Shown here one piece after another: positions 45,928 to 49,775 of a stretch of 49,775 nt of DNA. Each line of letters opens with the position of its first letter. Within the stretch, counting starts at the first letter, position 1. Origin of the DNA: a virus; the IMG/VR virus record IMGVR_UViG_3300022851_001239, positions 1 to 49,775 of that record; one strand, written 5' to 3'. Made by a program: the position numbers and the translations under genes. Under the pieces are notes generated by a model. The model did not search any database, was not told the DNA's origin, and saw only the letters and a list, made by a program, of their open reading frames with translations.

Positions 45928-45987
45928 CAGGGCGGTGGGAATCGAACCCACCCACGTCTTGCGACGCCCCTTTGCCCGTCCCGCCTG
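45928..45987 (-). ncRNA. tRNA-like element (T-arm and acceptor-like stem)
   Basis: On the minus strand the T-arm-like GTGGG-TTCGATT-CCCAC is followed by CGCCCTG, which pairs with an upstream CAGGCGG with one bulged C. A CGTC-GCAA-GACG hairpin lies between. The length is about 60 bases, too short for a full tRNA, and no anticodon arm is found. Confidence 0.3.
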
Positions 45988-46180
45988 TACTTTCCCAAGC
46001 GGGTGACGCATCTGTGTCCGATGCCGGCGTGTGGTTAGAGATTTTTCATGGTGCGTCCTTTCGATGGATTCGCTTGGTATTCAGTTTGGCATTTAGTTCA
46101 ATGCGCCGAACCAGGTTCCCCCGATGCGGCGCTGATCCAGCCGTCGTTGTCGTGTGGAGCCGCTAGGATCGGGCGGCGGG

Positions 46181-46211
46181 AAAAAGCAGGTCGTCCTGGT
46201 CGCTCCTGCTT
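46181..46211 (-). terminator. Rho-independent terminator after gene 46251..46601
   Basis: On the minus strand AAGCAGG pairs with CCTGCTT over a 14-base loop and is followed by TTT (the stem end and tract together give five T). It lies 40 bases after the stop of 46251..46601. Confidence 0.6.
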
Positions 46212-46250
46212 CCACCAACGGGGCACTGGGACGGCTCTACCCATCAAGGA

Positions 46251-46601
46251 TCAACCTGCGTTGGGGGTTGTCGTGTGCTCGACATACACGCGGATATAAA
46301 CACATCCTTCTTGTCGTTTTGCCGCGAAATATGTTTTGCCCGAGCACTCGGATTCAAAGCCTTTGGCTGCAAAATCATCCTTGATCAGTTTCAGGCCACG
46401 CTGTCCACCTTTGATCTTGCTTTCGTGTGCCATGTTGATCGTTCCCGGCACTGGTACATTGATGTCATTCATGACCATCTGTGCCAGCTTCAAAATCGCC
46501 TGCGCTGCCTGATGTCGTACCGTCGCGTTATGGTCAACTTCAATGACCGCAGTGCTGAGTGATTTCGTTAGGTCATCCTGATTTAGAATCTTCTTGGCCA
46601 T
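46251..46601 (-). CDS. Hypothetical early protein
   Basis: This 116-residue protein starts MAKKILNQDDLTKSLSTAVIEVDHNA after CAGGAGGCTGTC. It has helices in the first half and a strand-rich end (YFAAKRQEGCVYIRVYVEHTT). No family is recognised. It is co-oriented with and directly downstream of the RecT-like gene. Confidence 0.55.
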   Translation of the reverse strand: MAKKILNQDDLTKSLSTAVIEVDHNATVRHQAAQAILKLAQMVMNDINVPVPGTINMAHESKIKGGQRGLKLIKDDFAAKGFESECSGKTYFAAKRQEGCVYIRVYVEHTTTPNAG

Positions 46602-46649
46602 GACAGCCTCCTGTGTTTGAGTTCACCGCGACGATGCGGCGTGATGGGT

Positions 46650-47642
46650 TCAGCCGAGCTTTACATGCCCGGCGTCGATGTCCTGGCCAATAGCCTCGGC
46701 CTGCTTGTCCGTGAGTTCGGCCAGCGTCTTCTTCTTGACGTTGCGTGCGTACTTGGTGACTGCGGCCTCTGCTTCTTCAACCGTGCACGATTCAAGGTTG
46801 GCCAGCTGCGAGAACAGCGCGGTCACGGCCTCGGACAGCTTGGGTTCCGCGGGTTCATCAGCTGTGCCATCAGATGTGTTGGCTTTTGGATCAGGTTGGG
46901 CGTCAGCCTTGGATTCATGGTCAGCCGTCTCGGCTTCGTCGTTGTTTCGCAGGCTCATCTTGTGGCCGCTGGTATCGGCAATCTGCTGTCCACCTCGAGC
47001 CGACGACGCGGCAAACTTGGCTGGACCGTGGATGTCTTCAAGTTCGTCAAACGTTGACATGCCGAGAATGACTTCCGGGCAGTAGCGGCGGATGAGGAAC
47101 ACTGCTGCGCGGTAGCAGAACATCTGCTCAGGAATCGTCATCCACTTCGAGCCGCCCCGCTTACTCCAACCTTCTTTCTCAACCATGTCCCATGTGATGA
47201 CGGCCTCGCAGCGTTCACCTGATTTCTTGTGTGTGGCGAAAGCTGTGCAGGCGACAACCTTGTTCTTGGTGTCACGCTCGAATGCGTACATGATCGGGCC
47301 GGAGAATGGGCCGCGTTCGTTGGCCAGAGCGATCACGAGTTTGGCCTCCATGCCTGGGCGGCCTTGCACGATGTATGTGTTTTGAAAAAACATCATGGGG
47401 TCAATCTGCATCCGCATAGCCATCTGCATCCCGATGATGCAGTTAGGCATATTTCCCCGATACTGCGTAGGCAGCATGTCAGATTCCGAGTACACACGGG
47501 CGACGCGCTGGGCGTGTGCGAATTTGTCGGGGTTCATCAGCATTTCAAAGCTTTCGCTTCGTGTTGCGATGACCGGCATGTTGTTGATGATGTCGTCACT
47601 TGAGACTTGTTCTAGGGATGTGTTTTCGGTGGTGGTAGTCAT
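46650..47642 (-). CDS. RecT-like single-strand annealing protein
   Basis: This 330-residue protein has the RecT-family core: FEMLMNPDKFAHAQRVARVYSES, NMPNCIIGMQMAMRMQIDPMMFFQNTYIVQGRPGMEAKLVIALANERGPF, ERCEAVITWDMVEKEGW and EQMFCYRAAVFLIRRYCPEVILG. The C-terminal 110 residues are acidic and Ala-rich. The protein anneals complementary single strands made by its partner exonuclease in phage recombination and replication. The exonuclease gene (47664..48842) is directly upstream, so a two-gene SynExo unit. The ATG at 47642 is preferred over a TTG five codons upstream. Confidence 0.8.
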   Translation of the reverse strand: MTTTTENTSLEQVSSDDIINNMPVIATRSESFEMLMNPDKFAHAQRVARVYSESDMLPTQYRGNMPNCIIGMQMAMRMQIDPMMFFQNTYIVQGRPGMEAKLVIALANERGPFSGPIMYAFERDTKNKVVACTAFATHKKSGERCEAVITWDMVEKEGWSKRGGSKWMTIPEQMFCYRAAVFLIRRYCPEVILGMSTFDELEDIHGPAKFAASSARGGQQIADTSGHKMSLRNNDEAETADHESKADAQPDPKANTSDGTADEPAEPKLSEAVTALFSQLANLESCTVEEAEAAVTKYARNVKKKTLAELTDKQAEAIGQDIDAGHVKLG

Positions 47643-47663
47643 GGATGGTTCCTTCAAATGGGG

Positions 47664-48842
47664 TTACTTGGCGTCCTGCGCGACAACCGCGCGGGATTCG
47701 TTGAGACGTTCGGATCGTTTGGTTTCGATGGCGTTGATCTGATTGAGTTGGTCGAGCAATTCCATCGCAGCCACGCCCTTTTGGCCTCGTGGTGCTTTGG
47801 ACTTCACGATCTGTTGCAGGGTCGTGAGGCTGATCTTCACGGCCGCAGCCACTTCCTCGGCGGTGAATATCTGCGTCAACGTCGGCCATGCAACGAGCGG
47901 CAGGATAGTTCGGCGGTCGTTGGTGCTGATGGCTAGTTGACGCCCTTCTGATCCAACGACCGCCCCGCTGACTCGGATGTGCTGCTTGATCGCACTGGTC
48001 ATCTGATCAGCCTGCTTGGCCACCATCTGGGCTTGGTTGTAAAGGTCGATGATCTTCTGCGGCTGCAGCTGGGGCAGAGCCTTGATCACCACGTCAACAA
48101 TGTCCTCGTCGGCGAAGTCTTGGACCGATGCTCGCGTGATGGTCGTACGGGCCGGGCATGAATAGAATCGTCGGCAGCGTGTGCAATGCGTGCCTGGCTT
48201 GTACGTGCCGTCCCAGTTGATGACCCGGTCCTCAATCTTGGCCGTCCAGCCTGCGAGCCTTGTGCGCGTCCATTCCTGGACTTCGATAGATTGCTCACGC
48301 AGCCAGATGATGCCGGTGATGATCACCTCGGCGTCTGGGTGGTTCTGCCATGCGGATTCGGCATAACCCGCCGTCTGCTCGCTGTAGTCCGAATCTTTCC
48401 AGCCTGATTTCCAGTCGGCGATAAAGACCACTCGCCCGCCGTCAATCACGACGTCTGCAGTGCCGGGGAGCATCACGCCCTGAGCGAGTTGGGCCACCAT
48501 CTTGACTTCGGCTTGTGCAGGGACGTCTTGAAGTTCGGCCGGCAAGCGTTCACGGATTTTGTGGTACAGGTTCCATGCGGTTGAAACCAGATACGGGATG
48601 GAGTCAGGTTCGCAGCTATGTTTGGTTGCCAGAGCCGCGTGGTCGATGTCATCAGGGTGTTCGATATCGCCGCGAACCAGATCCGCCACGCCTTCGTGGA
48701 CGGCGTTACCAAGTTGAGCAGGTTCGCCCGCGTCGTCGATCATGACCTCGCCTTCGACAACGCGCACCGAGCCGGGGCAGGTCATGGCCAGGGGCAAGGC
48801 TGATGGCCGGAGTTTGAGTTGTGGGAGTGCGTGAGCGATCAC
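47664..48842 (-). CDS. PD-(D/E)XK exonuclease, RecB/Cas4-like (DUF2800-like)
   Basis: This 392-residue protein has LRPSALPLAMTCPGS at the N-terminus, GNAVHEGVADLV, GTADVVIDGGRVVFIADWKSGWK (the D and the D-W-K part of the active site), QTAGYAES and, later, CTRCRRFYSCPAR. The first Cys (in TCPGS) plus the C-x2-C-x5-C late in the protein match the Fe-S layout of Cas4/AddB nucleases. The C-terminus has a helical extension. With the RecT-like protein it forms a recombination pair that processes double-strand ends. The fold call is by motif. Confidence 0.75.
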   Translation of the reverse strand: MIAHALPQLKLRPSALPLAMTCPGSVRVVEGEVMIDDAGEPAQLGNAVHEGVADLVRGDIEHPDDIDHAALATKHSCEPDSIPYLVSTAWNLYHKIRERLPAELQDVPAQAEVKMVAQLAQGVMLPGTADVVIDGGRVVFIADWKSGWKDSDYSEQTAGYAESAWQNHPDAEVIITGIIWLREQSIEVQEWTRTRLAGWTAKIEDRVINWDGTYKPGTHCTRCRRFYSCPARTTITRASVQDFADEDIVDVVIKALPQLQPQKIIDLYNQAQMVAKQADQMTSAIKQHIRVSGAVVGSEGRQLAISTNDRRTILPLVAWPTLTQIFTAEEVAAAVKISLTTLQQIVKSKAPRGQKGVAAMELLDQLNQINAIETKRSERLNESRAVVAQDAK

Positions 48843-48880
48843 TTTGTCATTTCCTTGGTTGATTGATGGTTGGACTTGTT

Positions 48881-49201
48881 TCAGCGGTTACGAGGGACGA
48901 ACGGCACGGCGATCAGCGAAATTGGGATGGCGATAATCAGGCAGATGGCAAACAGGGCCACCAGCGGGATGGCGATCAAAGGCCTGCTCCACCTGCCCTG
49001 CCTTGGCTTGCGTTGGGCGATGGCCTCACGGCGGGCCATAAAAGCAGGCTTGAGCAAGCCGGGGCAGTTTGAGTTGTATGGTTCAGCCGATTCGACAATC
49101 CTGCCGCCCTTGGCGAGATATTGGACTGAGCAGTTTTCGCCTGAGCCGAGGATGATGACCGGCACTGGTCCGCGTCGTGATTCAGTTGCTTGAGATTCCA
49201 T
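48881..49201 (-). CDS. Small protein with C-terminal membrane segments
   Basis: This 106-residue protein starts MESQATESRRGPVPVIILGSGENC after GGAGCGAAGA. The C-terminal part (LIAIPLVALFAICLIIAIPISLIAVPFV) is one long or two short membrane helices, flanked by basic residues. No family is recognised. It overlaps gene 48976..49386 strongly in another frame. Confidence 0.55.
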   Translation of the reverse strand: MESQATESRRGPVPVIILGSGENCSVQYLAKGGRIVESAEPYNSNCPGLLKPAFMARREAIAQRKPRQGRWSRPLIAIPLVALFAICLIIAIPISLIAVPFVPRNR

Positions 49202-49386
49202 TCTTCGCTCCGGTAAACGTGGATGGGGTAGAGTCCATCGAGGTGTGCGTTCAGAAAAGACAGGCCGGTCATACAGTGCTCGTTCGCTGCGTTGACGCAT
49301 ACGTGGTCGTCGTGACGAAATCGCGAGAGCAGGTTCTTGTTCACCTGCCAGTCGCGGTAGTTGTCGAAGGTGAGTAGCGGGGTCAT
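48976..49386 (-). CDS. Hypothetical protein with a doubtful C-terminal half
   Basis: The first 65 residues (MTPLLTFDNYRDWQVNKNLLSRFRHDDHV ... YPIHVYRSEEWNLK) look like a real protein. The last 70 residues lie in a region that overlaps gene 48881..49201 and are Ser/Ala/Gln-rich, so they are probably not coding. Either the gene should end near 49190 after a frame change or it is a long overlap. No function is recognised. Confidence 0.45.
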   Translation of the reverse strand: MTPLLTFDNYRDWQVNKNLLSRFRHDDHVCVNAANEHCMTGLSFLNAHLDGLYPIHVYRSEEWNLKQLNHDADQCRSSSSAQAKTAQSNISPRAAGLSNRLNHTTQTAPACSSLLLWPAVRPSPNASQGRAGGAGL

Positions 49387-49676
49387 CGTGCTTGGGTCCA
49401 GATCAGGACCAGCAACATGCCTGTGGCGATTGAGTGCGGCGCGGTCCTGAACCGAAAGTCTGGAAGGTGTTGGAAGGCATGTAATTCAGTCGTGCCGAAA
49501 CTGATCGTGTAATTGCCCTTAAACTCGACGCATACAGCCGTGGTAATTGGCATAGACATATCAACCGACTCAATACTTACACCCTTCTGATTGCCGAGCA
49601 TTTCCAGTACGCGCTCGCCGATGTCTTCCGCGTTTTTCAGGTCTTCAATCGCTTTTCGTGGTGCTGCGCAAATCAT
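49383..49676 (-). CDS. Hypothetical small protein
   Basis: This 97-residue protein starts MICAAPRKAIEDLKNAEDIGERVLEMLGNQ, then has beta strands (AVCVEFKGNYTISFGTT). No family is recognised. Its ATG overlaps the stop of the gene to the right (ATGA). Confidence 0.5.
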   Translation of the reverse strand: MICAAPRKAIEDLKNAEDIGERVLEMLGNQKGVSIESVDMSMPITTAVCVEFKGNYTISFGTTELHAFQHLPDFRFRTAPHSIATGMLLVLIWTQAR

Positions 49677-49775
49677 TGAGATGCCCTTTCATTCAGGCGT
49701 TGCATGATGGAAGCTTCGATCCACTGCGAAACGTCTGTTTCGCTCAGGTAGTCGATGCCAAGTTCAAGGTCGTCG
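49673..49775 (-). CDS. C-terminal fragment of a hypothetical protein (runs off the window)
   Basis: The last 33 residues are visible, with ELGIDYLSETDVSQWIEASI and RLNERASQ at the end. They are helical and acidic. The stop overlaps the ATG of the next gene. The family cannot be told from this piece. Confidence 0.5.
   Translation of the reverse strand, partial: DDLELGIDYLSETDVSQWIEASIMQRLNERASQ

Larger units (their letters stand above)
45895..46250. other. Gene-free stretch with terminator and tRNA-like element
   Basis: No convincing gene was found in this 356-base stretch. It holds a terminator hairpin (46181..46211), a tRNA-like element (45928..45987), and a tiny ORF (MKNL) preceded by AAAGGACGCACC that could be a leader peptide or chance. 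Confidence 0.5.

Noticed and set aside
46037-46051. Tiny MKNL frame after AAAGGACGCACC
   Set aside because: Only four codons; could be a leader but there is no further support.
46098-46244. 48-codon minus-strand frame after gene 46251..46601
   Set aside because: It contains the terminator hairpin at 46181..46211 and has a weak ribosome site.
1-49775. CRISPR array
   Set aside because: No regularly spaced direct repeats were seen; the repeated promoter-operators are only two copies.
1-49775. Insertion sequence or transposase
   Set aside because: No DDE-type or serine/tyrosine recombinase motif was found in any frame that looks coding.

Overview
The window looks like most of a temperate, tailed (siphovirus-like) bacteriophage genome, probably a prophage, with a short bacterial flank at the left. 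Every gene except one small lipoprotein gene (29888..30202) is on the minus strand, so the transcription units read from right to left. The flank (1..1109) holds the start of a type IV pilin/pseudopilin gene and a sugar-nucleotide-epimerase-like SDR gene. The pilin N-terminus, the high GC content and the gene style suggest a Planctomycetes/Phycisphaerae-type host, but this is an inference. No integrase, transposase or attachment site could be identified, so the right end of the phage lies outside the window.

Layout from right to left. 49.8-43.1 kb: small accessory genes and a recombination module (PD-(D/E)XK exonuclease with a Cas4/AddB-like cysteine set, RecT-like annealing protein, coiled-coil protein). 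43.0-34.5 kb: replication module (two initiator-like proteins with a shared layout, DnaC-like loader, DnaB helicase, winged-helix protein, HerA/FtsK-like ATPase with two C-terminal winged helices, beta sliding clamp, C5 DNA methyltransferase). 34.5-30.2 kb: densely packed small early genes (DUF551-like, Lar-like, nuclease-like, RusA resolvase). 30.2-28.9 kb: a rightward lipoprotein gene and a multi-TM lipoprotein. 28.9-25.9 kb: regulatory region with two almost identical promoter-operators, an XRE regulator, a frameshifted gene and an ASCH protein, closed by a strong terminator. 25.8-16.4 kb: packaging and head genes of Mu-like type (terminase small and large, DUF935 portal, MuF protein with a zincin domain, I-like protease with a nested scaffold start, decoration-like protein, capsid protein E, DUF1320). 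16.4-11.0 kb: a cassette of glycosyltransferase and methyltransferase genes inserted among the virion genes. 11.0-1.2 kb: tail genes (gpG-like completion protein, terminator, tube, chaperone with a predicted translational frameshift, tape measure, distal tail/fibre proteins).

How the parts work together. The phage carries its own helicase, loader, clamp, annealing protein, exonuclease and resolvase, so it probably replicates by a recombination-assisted route with limited need for host replisome parts other than polymerase and primase. The XRE regulator lies on the transcript of one of two duplicated promoters with a palindromic operator, which suggests autoregulation. The late region is one long chain of overlapping or closely spaced genes with a terminator just after the capsid gene. 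No endolysin was recognised.

The most noteworthy points are: the MuF-zincin fusion; the glycosylation cassette embedded between head-completion genes; the +1/-2 frameshift in the tail chaperone; the duplicated promoter-operators; three leader hairpins with different stems but the same TTACAG loop; the HerA-like ATPase beside a phage clamp; and a gene with two compensating frame changes next to the regulator.
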